Assembly: GCA_030681475.1 (NCBI GenBank)
Contig: JAUXWT010000058.1
Span: 1 to 64,000 of the forward strand
DNA: 64,000 nt
From: Bacteroidales bacterium
GTDB lineage: Bacteria; Bacteroidota; Bacteroidia; Bacteroidales; FEN-979
Direction: 5' to 3'
The first letter of the stretch is position 1. Every line of letters starts with the position of its first letter. The position numbers and the translations under genes were made by a program. The notes beneath the pieces were generated by a model. That model ran no database searches. It was given only the letters and a program-made list of their open reading frames with translations, and was not told the DNA's origin. Below, piece after piece: positions 1 to 8,700 of this stretch.

Positions 1-1
1 A

Positions 2-90
2 ATCGAGTAGGAGGAAAATGAAAAGGTTTTCCTCCTATTTCATTTTCCGTCCTCTCACACCACCGTACGTACCGTTCGGTATACGGCGGT
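2..90 (-). ncRNA. Group II intron domains V and VI
   Basis: Domain V is the hairpin at 59-90 on the minus strand. Its lower stem pairs ACCGCCGTA with TACGGTGGT, it has a two-base CG bulge on the 3' side, and a short upper stem is capped by GAAC. The triad reads CGC opposite GUG. Domain VI is the following hairpin with the arms TAGGAGGAAAA and TTTTCCTCCTA, ending in CTACTCGAT. These are the catalytic core and the branch-point domain of the intron. Confidence 0.85.
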
Positions 91-93
91 TTC

Positions 94-1497
94 TTAATTT
101 ACACGACGGACTTGTTTGTAGTAGTCAGAGAAAAAGATGAAGCCCGCCTGTTTCAGACGTTCATTGGTTATGCTCCTACTGAGGATTGGGCTATCGGCAA
201 CCCGCCAGTAGCCTTTCCTGGTGTTCGCAAATTCCCAGGCTTTAGGCCGTGGGATACCGAGTTTAATCAGGTTGCGGAGTTTGGTTCTGATGCGTTTCCA
301 TTGTTTCCAAATCAACGATCTCAACCGCCGTCTGAACCATTCGTCAGTCCGCTCAAGCAGGATTTTCATGTCGGCAAGTCGAAAGTAGTTCAGCCATCCT
401 GTGATGTATTGGCGCAATGCTTCCTTCCTGCGTTCATTTCCCCAACCGTTGCTGCGACAGGTCAGTTCCCTGATTCTCGCTTTCATCTTTTCTACACTCT
501 TTCGGTGAATGCGGATTTTGCACCCATCCTTTGTAAAGTAAAATCCATAGCCCAAAAACTTTACGTCTTTGATGTGTGCTACTACCGTCTTGTTTTGATT
601 TACTTTCAGGTACAATTTACCTTCGATGTATTTCGTGATGCTTAAAAGCACCCTTGCGGCTGCTCGCTTGCTTCGACAAAATATCATACAATCGTCGGCG
701 TACCTCACGAACCGGTGTCCCCGTTTTTCCAGCTCTTTGTCCAGTTCATTAAGCATCACATTGCTTAACAACGGACTGATATTGCCGCCCTGCGGAACTC
801 CCGTTGGAGTATCCTCGTATTGCCCATCTGCCATAACTCCTGCCCGTAGGTACTTATGTATCAGCGAGACAACCCTGCCGTCACTGATGGTTCTTGAAAG
901 AACTTCTATCAGTTTGCTTTGGTTGACATTGTCGAAGAACTTTTCCAAGTCCATATCGACAACATACCGATATCCTTCGTTGGCATTGTTTTGACATTGC
1001 ATTACTGCCTGATGGGCACTGCGTCTGGGGCGGAACCCGTAACTGGTGGGCGAAAACTGTCGCTCGTAAATCGGTGATAGTTGCTGCGTAATCGCTTGCT
1101 GGATTACCCTGTCTACTACTGTGGGAATGCCTAACTGCCGCTTGCTGCCGTTATCCTTGGGTATTTCTGCCCGTCTGACAGGTTGTGGCTTATAGTTCCC
1201 TTCTTGGAGGCTCGTTAGCAATGCTTCCCGATGGGTTTGCAAATACAAACGCAATGCTTCCGTATCCATCCCATCTATCCCTCCGCTCCCTTTATTCCGC
1301 TTCACTTGTTTGTAAGCTGAATTTAGGTTGGCAGGTGAAAGAATGAACTCAAATAGCTTTGCTCCTCCTGTCGCCAGGTTGGTGTCTCCTTTTTCGGTCA
1401 TCCATAGGAATGTTTGCCCTTCTGCGTAGCTTTCGAGTGCCGCTCTATCCTTCCGCAAACAGGTGTCTTGAACCGTTTTCTGCTTTCTGCCATTCAT
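94..1497 (-). CDS. ltrA: Group II intron reverse transcriptase/maturase
   Basis: The 467-residue intron-encoded protein supports splicing by stabilising the folded intron RNA and copies the intron into DNA during retrohoming. The fingers-palm reverse transcriptase domain covers about residues 50-320, with VVDMDLEKFFDNV, the GVPQGGNISPLLSN block and the catalytic YADD at about 266-269. A group II maturase (GIIM, domain X) region follows at about 340-430, with the GWLNYFR and WKQWKR motifs. I see no HNH endonuclease domain at the C-terminus, as expected for introns that rely on terminator or replication-fork targets. The reading frame is intact. The stop codon lies only a few bases before domain V, so the gene fills domain IV of the ribozyme. 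No strong Shine-Dalgarno is visible, which is common in Bacteroidota. Confidence 0.95.
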   Translation of the reverse strand: MNGRKQKTVQDTCLRKDRAALESYAEGQTFLWMTEKGDTNLATGGAKLFEFILSPANLNSAYKQVKRNKGSGGIDGMDTEALRLYLQTHREALLTSLQEGNYKPQPVRRAEIPKDNGSKRQLGIPTVVDRVIQQAITQQLSPIYERQFSPTSYGFRPRRSAHQAVMQCQNNANEGYRYVVDMDLEKFFDNVNQSKLIEVLSRTISDGRVVSLIHKYLRAGVMADGQYEDTPTGVPQGGNISPLLSNVMLNELDKELEKRGHRFVRYADDCMIFCRSKRAAARVLLSITKYIEGKLYLKVNQNKTVVAHIKDVKFLGYGFYFTKDGCKIRIHRKSVEKMKARIRELTCRSNGWGNERRKEALRQYITGWLNYFRLADMKILLERTDEWFRRRLRSLIWKQWKRIRTKLRNLIKLGIPRPKAWEFANTRKGYWRVADSPILSRSITNERLKQAGFIFFSDYYKQVRRVN

Positions 1498-1907
1498 ACG
1501 GTAACTTTCATTTGATACTCACCTCTTAAGATTTGACCCTTCCAATATCAGCCCGTGATATCGTACTATGGTCGCTGCTGACTCCTGTTGGCTATTGTTA
1601 GCCGTGTTTCTTACTCCGTTTCCACACGTCCAACAGGTCTCCCGTGGTAAACTTATACCCCTTCATCCCATGTAACCGTTGCATTTACACCCCAACATCC
1701 GGGTAGTTTTTGGACTTCGATTTGTCTTGCAATCTCATCCTGCTGGGTATGCCTGATGCAATTCGTGTTCCTCGGTTCGGGACTTTGCCTCCAGCTTCCT
1801 TCAGATTCCGCTTCACAACGGACACCCTTGCTCTTGGCTAATGGTTGGTAACTACCGACCCCCATAAAGGACTTGCACCTTCAAGGTTATAAGTGTGCAC
1901 GGCACAC

Positions 1908-1946
1908 AACAAAAAAGGGTAACTAATTGATTTATAGTTACCCTTT
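1908..1946 (-). terminator. Rho-independent terminator of the tRNA-Ser/tRNA-Pro operon
   Basis: On the minus strand directly behind tRNA-Pro, AAAGGGTAACTA and TAGTTACCCTTT form a 12-bp stem with a 9-nt loop, followed by a T-run. The group II intron begins immediately after the T-run at 1907, so the intron was inserted without harming the tRNA operon. Confidence 0.9.
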
Positions 1947-1948
1947 GG

Positions 1949-2023
1949 TCGGGGTAGCAGGATTCGAACCTGCGACCTCCTGCTCCCAAAGCAGGCGCGA
2001 TAACCGTGCTACGCTATACCCCG
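1949..2023 (-). tRNA. tRNA-Pro(TGG)
   Basis: A 75-nt cloverleaf on the minus strand. The acceptor stem CGGGGTA pairs with TACCCCG, the anticodon loop reads CTTTGGGA giving anticodon TGG, and the T-loop has GGTTCGAATCC. CCA is not encoded. It has no promoter of its own in the spacer and is followed by a strong terminator, so it is probably the last gene of an operon that starts with tRNA-Ser. Confidence 0.95.
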
Positions 2024-2452
2024 AGGAGGGTTTGGGTGTGGGTGTGTGCTTGTTATTTTGAAAAAGATCTGTACATGGCCAGGAGCATTTTTGAACATGA
2101 CTCGTAACCCTGGTACAAATCTACGTATATTTTTTCAGTTATATGGTTTAAATCTTTTACAAGTCCGAGGATGGCGACGGATTCGTAAACGCTTCCACGG
2201 GCAATGTTGTAAAAATGACGCTTGTCCTGTTCGGTCATCCTGCCGGTCCCCTCTGCCAGGTTTAAAAGAATGCTGATGCTGGCCCTCTTCCACTGATCCA
2301 TGATGTATGGATCAATTTCCTTGTTTGACTTGAGGATCGAAAGAACTTTCAGATTCTGTTCCTTCACAATCCCGTAAACATCCAATTTCTCAAAATCAAA
2401 CATAGTGTTTTATTTCACACCCAAACCCACACCCAAACACAAACCCGCCTCG
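2022..2452 (-). mobile_element. Candidate tRNA-spacer element: GT/CA-rich inverted repeats around a four-helix-bundle gene
   Basis: The entire spacer between tRNA-Ser and tRNA-Pro behaves as one unit. Its outer ends are inverted repeats: CGAGGAGGGTTTG at 2022-2034 against the complement of CAAACCCGCCTCG at 2440-2452, with 12 of 13 bases matching. Just inside, GTTTGGGTGTGGGT at 2030-2043 matches the complement of 2425-2438 perfectly. Allowing one mismatch and a 6-nt bulge, the arms form a stem of about 22 bp in the transcript, with the gene in the loop. The arms abut the tRNA ends. A spacer of the same composition without a gene lies at 56063-56177. The structure is seen in the sequence; mobility is inference from the resemblance to rRNA intervening sequences that carry the same protein family. 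Confidence 0.55.
2053..2403 (-). CDS. Four-helix bundle protein (23S rRNA intervening-sequence protein family)
   Basis: This 116-residue protein belongs to the four-helix-bundle family first noticed in ORFs of 23S rRNA intervening sequences (IVS), which also includes the Avd accessory proteins of diversity-generating retroelements. Recognisable family features are FEKLDVYGIVKE at the N-terminus, the QWKRASISILLNLAEGTGR block in the second helix, the ARGSVYESVAILGLV helix, and a final hydrophobic helix ending in YRSFSK. The protein has no known enzymatic role; family members form oligomeric bundles and may bind nucleic acid. The gene lies between tRNA-Ser and tRNA-Pro, in the same direction, inside GT/CA-rich inverted repeats. 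No clear ribosome binding site or separate promoter is seen, so expression would come from the tRNA-Ser promoter. Confidence 0.9.
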   Translation of the reverse strand: MFDFEKLDVYGIVKEQNLKVLSILKSNKEIDPYIMDQWKRASISILLNLAEGTGRMTEQDKRHFYNIARGSVYESVAILGLVKDLNHITEKIYVDLYQGYESCSKMLLAMYRSFSK

Positions 2453-2539
2453 CGGAGAAGGGGGGATTCGAACCCCCGGTACAGTTTCCCGTACGACAGT
2501 TTAGCAAACTGTTGGTTTCAGCCACTCACCCACCTCTCC
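2453..2539 (-). tRNA. tRNA-Ser(GCT)
   Basis: An 87-nt class II tRNA with a long variable arm. Acceptor GGAGAGG pairs with CTTCTCC with one G-U, the anticodon stem CAGTTTGCTAAACTG gives anticodon GCT, and the T-arm reads GGGGGTTCGAATCCCCC. A good Bacteroidota promoter lies upstream (2567-2597). Its 3' end abuts the inverted-repeat element at 2452. Confidence 0.95.
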
Positions 2540-2566
2540 AGTAAATGCTCTCCTTTTAAAGGGCTG

Positions 2567-2597
2567 CAAAGATAGAAAATACCTTTCAGACTTGCAA
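2567..2597 (-). promoter_or_regulatory. Bacteroidota promoter of the tRNA-Ser operon
   Basis: On the minus strand TATCTTTG (2567-2574) matches the -7 consensus TAnnTTTG. A TTG (2595-2597) lies upstream with a 20-nt spacer, the usual -33 position. The -7 box is 27 nt upstream of the mature tRNA-Ser. Confidence 0.7.
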
Positions 2598-2690
2598 AAA
2601 AATTACTATTCCCTTTGCTGTTCGGCAGAACATTCAGGATCAGGAGGATGGCCACTGATTCGATATTGGAATAACATAACCTGATACTTA

Positions 2691-2787
2691 AAAAAACCAC
2701 TAAGGCACTTAGAACACTAAGAATCACTGAGAAAGATGAATAATTTAAATACTCTCTTAGTGTATCTATGTGCCTTTGTGGTTTTTT
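2691..2787. repeat. ORF-less imperfect inverted repeat (MITE-like or bidirectional terminator)
   Basis: The left arm at 2691-2720 (AAAAAACCACTAAGGCAC onwards) matches the complement of 2757-2787 (GTGCCTTTGTGGTTTTTT) over about 30 bp with a few mismatches. The loop of about 36 nt is AT-rich and holds no gene. Arms of the ACCACWAAGGCAC type recur around small accessory ORFs in environmental Bacteroidota in my recollection, but I cannot check that here. It lies just behind the stop codon of the giant secreted protein and could also end its transcription. The rest of 2540-2690 holds only the tRNA-Ser promoter. Confidence 0.6.
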
Positions 2788-2792
2788 GCATG

Positions 2793-5700
2793 TTATCGCA
2801 TGACAACCAGTTTGAACGATTCGACCCGATCTCCGGTCGCCAATTTGACAAAATAAAGCCCCGGAGGCAATCCGTTCAGTGTAAATTCATGCTTCCGCTC
2901 CCCTGTGTATGAGGCAGAAAAAATTCTGTCGCCTCGCAGATCGTACATCTCCACCTGGACTTTTCCTGGAAGAATAACGTCTTTACTAAAAACTGTAACG
3001 GCGACCGAAGCGGGATTGGGATAAATAGCGAACATGCTGGTCGAAAGCATTGAATTTGCCAATTCCTCCCCTTCCTGCTCACCCCCTTCATAAACCGTTG
3101 CAACCATCGCCTTCGGCAGGCCTCCGCAGTAATTGTTCGTCGTGGTGATATATCCATGCATATATCCGCCCGGCAGCACGGTCGTGCCATACAGGAAAGA
3201 GATCTTCACCCCGGCGATCATGGTGGCGCTGGCGCCCGCCTGGACCACGAATGTAGTTCCTCCTCCCGCCACTGTGATGGTGTTGGTGGCATCGAAACAA
3301 ACCGAATTTGGCGATACAACGGTGCCGGTCGCCGTGGTATTGACCGGCACCCAGGTGATCCTGTCGAATGCATCATTATCAAAGGCCTCCCCTGAAAACG
3401 GACCGGTGTAATCCATGAAATATACGTGGCCGTTACTCACCGTCTTTGACACATTGGAGGCCCCTCCCCAGGTATTGGCCGGAAATGTTGCATTCAAAAT
3501 ATTGATTTCCTGACTGTTGTTGATCCGCAGCAGGGTTCCACCCGAAACCCCATCCTGGAAAGTGCATCCCTTGAAGGCATGTGCAGGATCAATAATTGCA
3601 CCTGATTTGACATTAATACCATTGGCATCCATATTCTTAAAAAGCCCGTTGTCAGCAGCAATGGTACTCCCTGAATTCACATTGAAGGCATACCGGGCGG
3701 TTGGAACGTCGGCCCTGATGGTGGCGTTGCTCCCTGAAGTACCGGCGATTTCAATCCGCCCGCCGGTATTAACGCTCAGGCTATTGTTGTTGGTGAGAGT
3801 CAGCAAGGAGGCCGCAGGCATTGAAAGGACACCATCATCATTCACTGTAAGGTCGCCCTCCACCCATAAATTATTCCCATTCAAGTTATATGTCCCGTTT
3901 TCGACGGTAAGATTTCCGCCAAAGAGACAGCCCACGTTTCCATTCTGGATAACGCCGTCATCTGCTCCCTTGTTGATCACCAGATTATGAAAGCTCCCGG
4001 TGGTGCTTAAATAGCTTAGAACCGAACTTTCTTGGCCAAGGAATTCGACTGTGTTTAACGGGCTGCTGAAAAATGCACCAGTGGAATAAACAATGAAATC
4101 GTCGTGAAAATAATGTGTCAGCCCATCGATATTATCTTCCCATCCGCCGTTTAGAATATTCACATAATTATATGACCGGATATTGGTGTTGGGTCTGAAT
4201 GTTCCGGAGGGTTTATCAATCTTGAGATATCTGAACCCTTCCTCGGGGCAATTGGATGTAAGTATTTGGTCGGTTGTCCCATTAAAAGTAACAACTGTAT
4301 AATTTCCCACAGTTGTAACATGTCCCAGGTAAAAACCAGCGGTTTCGGACGAGGAGGTGTTAGCGTTTGTCCAGTTCTTCCCAATGTGCAGGCGTGCAGA
4401 TGCATAGGTATTCATGCCGGCATTGAAGTCAATGGTAAAATCTCCGTTCACAAACAAGTCTGTTCCATAAGACAATTTCATTGTTCCATCAATAATATGG
4501 AGATTATTTGTCACATGAAATTGTTGATTGTACTGAAACGCCTCAAGTCCATCTGAAAAACCATAAGTCTTATTGACCTCAAGATCATAAAATATTTCCG
4601 GGGAAAGCAAATCTGAAGGGCCATCTCCATCGAAAACCACCTTCCTGATTCCTTCATCGAAGCCGGCATCTCCGACCAGGTTATTCCAGTCTCCCGCCAC
4701 ATAAATAGTGCCAGTATTGGCACTCAATACTCCGGATTGAATGAGAACATCCCCATTGATATCTGCAACATCGCTTACATAAATGATACCGGACCACATG
4801 CCACTAATGAAACTTTTTTGGATGACCACATTGTTCACGTACCCGCCATTGGCCGTGTTCAGAACCCCAACCTCGGTCCCGTAGAATTCAATGGTTCCAC
4901 CTTCGGGCGTGAAGTCTGACCCGTCAACGAGGAATCCTTTGGAGGTCCGGATGGTCCCTCCCGTGATGCTTTCCGTAAACGAATGCAAATCCGCATGAAT
5001 ACTTATTCCGCAATCATGAAAATCAAGGATACCCCCCGACATTTCAATTCCGGCATCTCCAAATCCCGGCCAAAAGCTGTCATTGTATGCACCCCACACA
5101 TTGAAAGTCCCGCCGAAAATGTGAAGATACCCGGAGAGAGAGACAAACCCGCCATTGTTTGTCAGGTTGATGGTGCCCCCGGGGTTCACATAATAATTAC
5201 CCGTAATATCTATATCTGCAAGGTCATAGGCAGTAAATGAACCGTTAAGTGCATCAAGAGCCCCAGCCGTCCAGTCATACTGGTTACATACCACTGTTTT
5301 TCCGACCGACCCGTTGGCCATTCTCAACGCACCCCCAAGGGGTTTATCCACCTCCAGGATGTTGAACGTTTCATTTGTTTGGCAGTACTGATGATAGTTG
5401 CCACCGTTGAATACAACCCGGCTGGTTCCCTCCGAAAAGGCGGCTGTTCCAACATTGTTATCCCAGTGGCCGCCAACTTTGATGATATTGCTCCCGGCAT
5501 TAAACACCCCTGAATCAATGTGCAGGTCGCCTTTGACGTTCAGGATATTCGTGTAAGTGTTGTTTATCGTTACTGTACCTGTCTGACTGAAAACCAGATG
5601 ATTGAAATAATCATTCGTATTTGGCGTGACTGATTGGGTGGCCCCGTCAAGAAATAGACTTCCTGCATCGCACTGGATGGTGCCGTTGCTGATGATGTTT

Positions 5701-8700
5701 CCTTTTACGATAATGTTGAGGGCACTAGTCGAGACAAACTTTGCTCCGGCATCCGTTTGCAATGACCCCAGGATGGAGAGTGGTTGGGTTGACGGATCGC
5801 TAAACAGGAGGTAAGCACCGCCCGTTTTACTGCAAACAAGGTTCCAGAAAGAGCAGCCGGCAGCATAAACCCTGACGTCCTTGGTAATAGTCCCCTTGAA
5901 AATCACCGATCCGGCTCCCGGTTGGAAATTGGCCCCCTCGTTGAAGTTCCAGTGGCCGTAAACCTCTATTTCTGCACCTGCCGAACTGGATGCGGTAGAT
6001 CCGGCAATCCAGAACACATCGCCCTGGATGATCAATCGGCTGAGCGTGCTCACCATGGCAAGGTTCCCGGCTACCAGCATTCCTCCCCCAACCAGAACAG
6101 CCGCATTGCCAATGGTCAGGTTTCCATTAACAGTCAGACTATTGCAACCGGCTGCGGCGCTGATTATCGGCATATTGGGAACACCAGTCGGAATCGTCAC
6201 ATTGGTGACGGCGGTTGGAACGGCCAGGTCATCCCAGTTGCCTGCCGTGTGCCAGTTGGTTGAAACTGCACCCGTCCACAGGCCGGGCTGGCTGGCTGTC
6301 CACTGAACACGCAAGTAGAAATCATTTTCGTACAATTCACCGGAGAAATCACCTGAGGCATCTTTCATCACCACATTCCCGGCATTAACTCCCTTACTCA
6401 CATTATAACCGGAAGCCGGCATCAGGAAAATGGCATTGCGGATCGTCAGATCCTGGGAATTGTTGAGGGTCAGCATCCCGCCGGAACCACCATACCGGAA
6501 GGTGCAGTAATCGAACGGATTGGCAAGGTCAACGGTTGCGGTTGCATTAACCGTAATTGCATTCATATAATAAAACGAAGCACGCCTGGCCGAAATGGTA
6601 CCGCCATTATTCACAATTAAATTATAGTAGCCTGATGCTCCATTCCGGGTTAACACTGGTTCATTTCCGGAGGTACCCAACACCTTCAGCAAACCTCCGC
6701 TGTTTACATTTAAGGTCTTCGTAGAGGCCACCTTCAATTGTGAATTGAGGTCCATCCAAAGGGTACCGCCGTTGTTAACGGCTATGTTTCCCGCTGTTGC
6801 AAGTACGGCATTACTGACCTTGAAAATTCCGCTCTGAACGGTTAAGGTATTGTTTACCACTGCGCCGAGTACCATTGAAACACTGTTAGCCACTGATTTG
6901 TTGATGGTTAACCCCCATAAACTGCCGGTGTACATATTAAGACCGGAGTTGCCCGAACCGTATAGTTCGACAGTTCCGGCGGTTGGCATAAAATCGCTCC
7001 GGTGGTTTTCAAAACTACCCTGTGTCCTGATCGTTCCGCCGGTGATGTTTGTTGTGAAAGTATAGGAGGGATTATTTACGATTTCTATTCCGTAGGGATA
7101 TACGTTCAGTTCGCCCCCACTCATGGTGATGGAGGAGTTGGCATTTCCCCATTCGCTTGGAATCCCGCATAGCACATTAATTGCCCCGCCATAGATATAC
7201 AGATTTCCTTTAAGATGACCAAAACCGCTTAAGCCTCCCAGGTTGATGGCACCTCCGGTATTTACATAAAAATTCCCCGCAATCCCTTGATCCGTAAGGA
7301 TTGATGCCGAAAAACTACCCGTGAGGACATCCACCGCACCTGCGGTCCAGTCGTATTCATTGCATGACACAGTGCCGCCTTGCATCCGTAATGCCTTACC
7401 ATTTGCCTTGTTCACTTCGAGTTGGTTGAAGGTTTCGGTTGAACACAACTGATGCTGGGCACCACTATTGAAGATCACCCGGGAGGAGCCCTCCACAAAA
7501 CCGGCTGTTCCGGCACTATTATTCCAATTGCCACCAACAAAGATGATGTTGCTTCCGGCCTCGAAAATGCCTGAATCAATATGGAGATCACCTTTTATAT
7601 TCAGAGAATTGGTGTATGTGTTGTTGATTGTCACTGTTCCTGATTGGCTGAAAACCAGGTGGTTGAAATAGTCATTCACATTAGGCAATATGTATTGGGA
7701 GGTGCCGGCCAGTCTCACAGCCCCTGCGTCGCACTGAAGGGCACCGTTACTGATGACCGAACTCTTCACAACAAGGTCGTGTTGACTGGAGGAGATAAAC
7801 GGTGAACCGGCATCTGACCGGAGGATACCGTTTACCGTGAGCGGCTGGGTTGAAAAATCGCTTAATCCAACGACAGCGCCGCCGGTTTTACTGCTCACCA
7901 GCGTACTGAAAGAGCAGCTTGACGAATAGCTCCTGATGTATTTGGTGGTTGTTCCCTTGAAAAAAACGGTGCCTGATGCCAGGTTCGCATTGGCGCCTGC
8001 ATTGAAATTCCAATGACCGTATGCATGGATCACCGAACTTGCCGTGAAGGTTGCCGTGGATCCGGAATTCCAGTTCACATCACCCTGGATGATCATTTGG
8101 CCGGATGCATTATTCATGGCAAGGTTTCCTGAGATGGCCACATTCCCTCCCACCTGGAATATTGCGTTGCCAACAATGAGAGTGCCGGCCAGGGTCAGAT
8201 TATTGCAGAAGGCATTTACACTAATCACAGGCATATTGGGAGCTGTGGCCGGAATTGTTACGTTTGTTACCGATGTGGGTACCGCCAGATCATCCCAGTT
8301 GCCCGCAGTGTGCCAATTTGTTGACACCGCGCCAGTCCATAGGCCAGGCTGGGTTACAATCCAGTCGATTCGGCCATACGGGTCATTTTCATAAGCAGCG
8401 CCAGCATATGTGCCAGTTGCATCCCTGAAGGTAACGCGACCTGCGTTGTTGTTTTTCCAGACATTGTTGTAAACTGGAGCCGTAGGGAAATTTGCATCCC
8501 TGATGGTCACCTCCTGGCTGTTGCTGATCAGCAGAAAGCGGTCAACACCATATTGAAAGGTACATTGATCGAAGGGATACAAAGGGTCAATGGTTGCGGT
8601 ACTCCAAATATTGATGCCATAATTATATTCAAAAATTGCATATTTGGCCGAAATCGTTCCGTTTACATGAAATTCGTGAGACCCTGTCGCCCCGTTATTG

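Larger units (their letters stand above)
2..1907 (-). mobile_element. Group II intron, probably class C, complete or nearly so
   Basis: A mobile self-splicing ribozyme read on the minus strand. Its 5' end fits the GUGYG consensus: GTGTGCC starts at 1907 and is followed by the GAAGGTGCAAGTCC-like segment typical of domain I. About 410 nt of RNA domains precede the maturase gene (94-1497). Domain V (59-90) and a domain VI hairpin ending in CTACTCGAT (about 2-10) follow it. Domain V carries a CGC triad, known from class C introns, where most other classes have AGC. The 5' exon is the T-tract of a rho-independent terminator behind tRNA-Pro, the preferred target of class C introns. The exact 3' junction (base 1-2) and the 3' exon lie at the window edge and cannot be verified. 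Class assignment is inference; presence of a group II intron is well supported. Confidence 0.9.

Noticed and set aside
112..994. Open frames on the plus strand opposite the maturase gene (112-645 and 626-994).
   Set aside because: They mirror the maturase codons and have no recognisable protein features.
1653..1865. 70-codon frame upstream of the maturase.
   Set aside because: It lies in the structured domain I-III RNA of the intron and has no protein-like composition.
94..2403. Possible diversity-generating retroelement, because a reverse transcriptase and an Avd-like four-helix-bundle gene lie within 1 kb.
   Set aside because: The reverse transcriptase has a maturase domain and lies between proper group II intron ends with domain V and VI. 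No template/variable repeat pair is seen, and a tRNA with a terminator separates the two genes.
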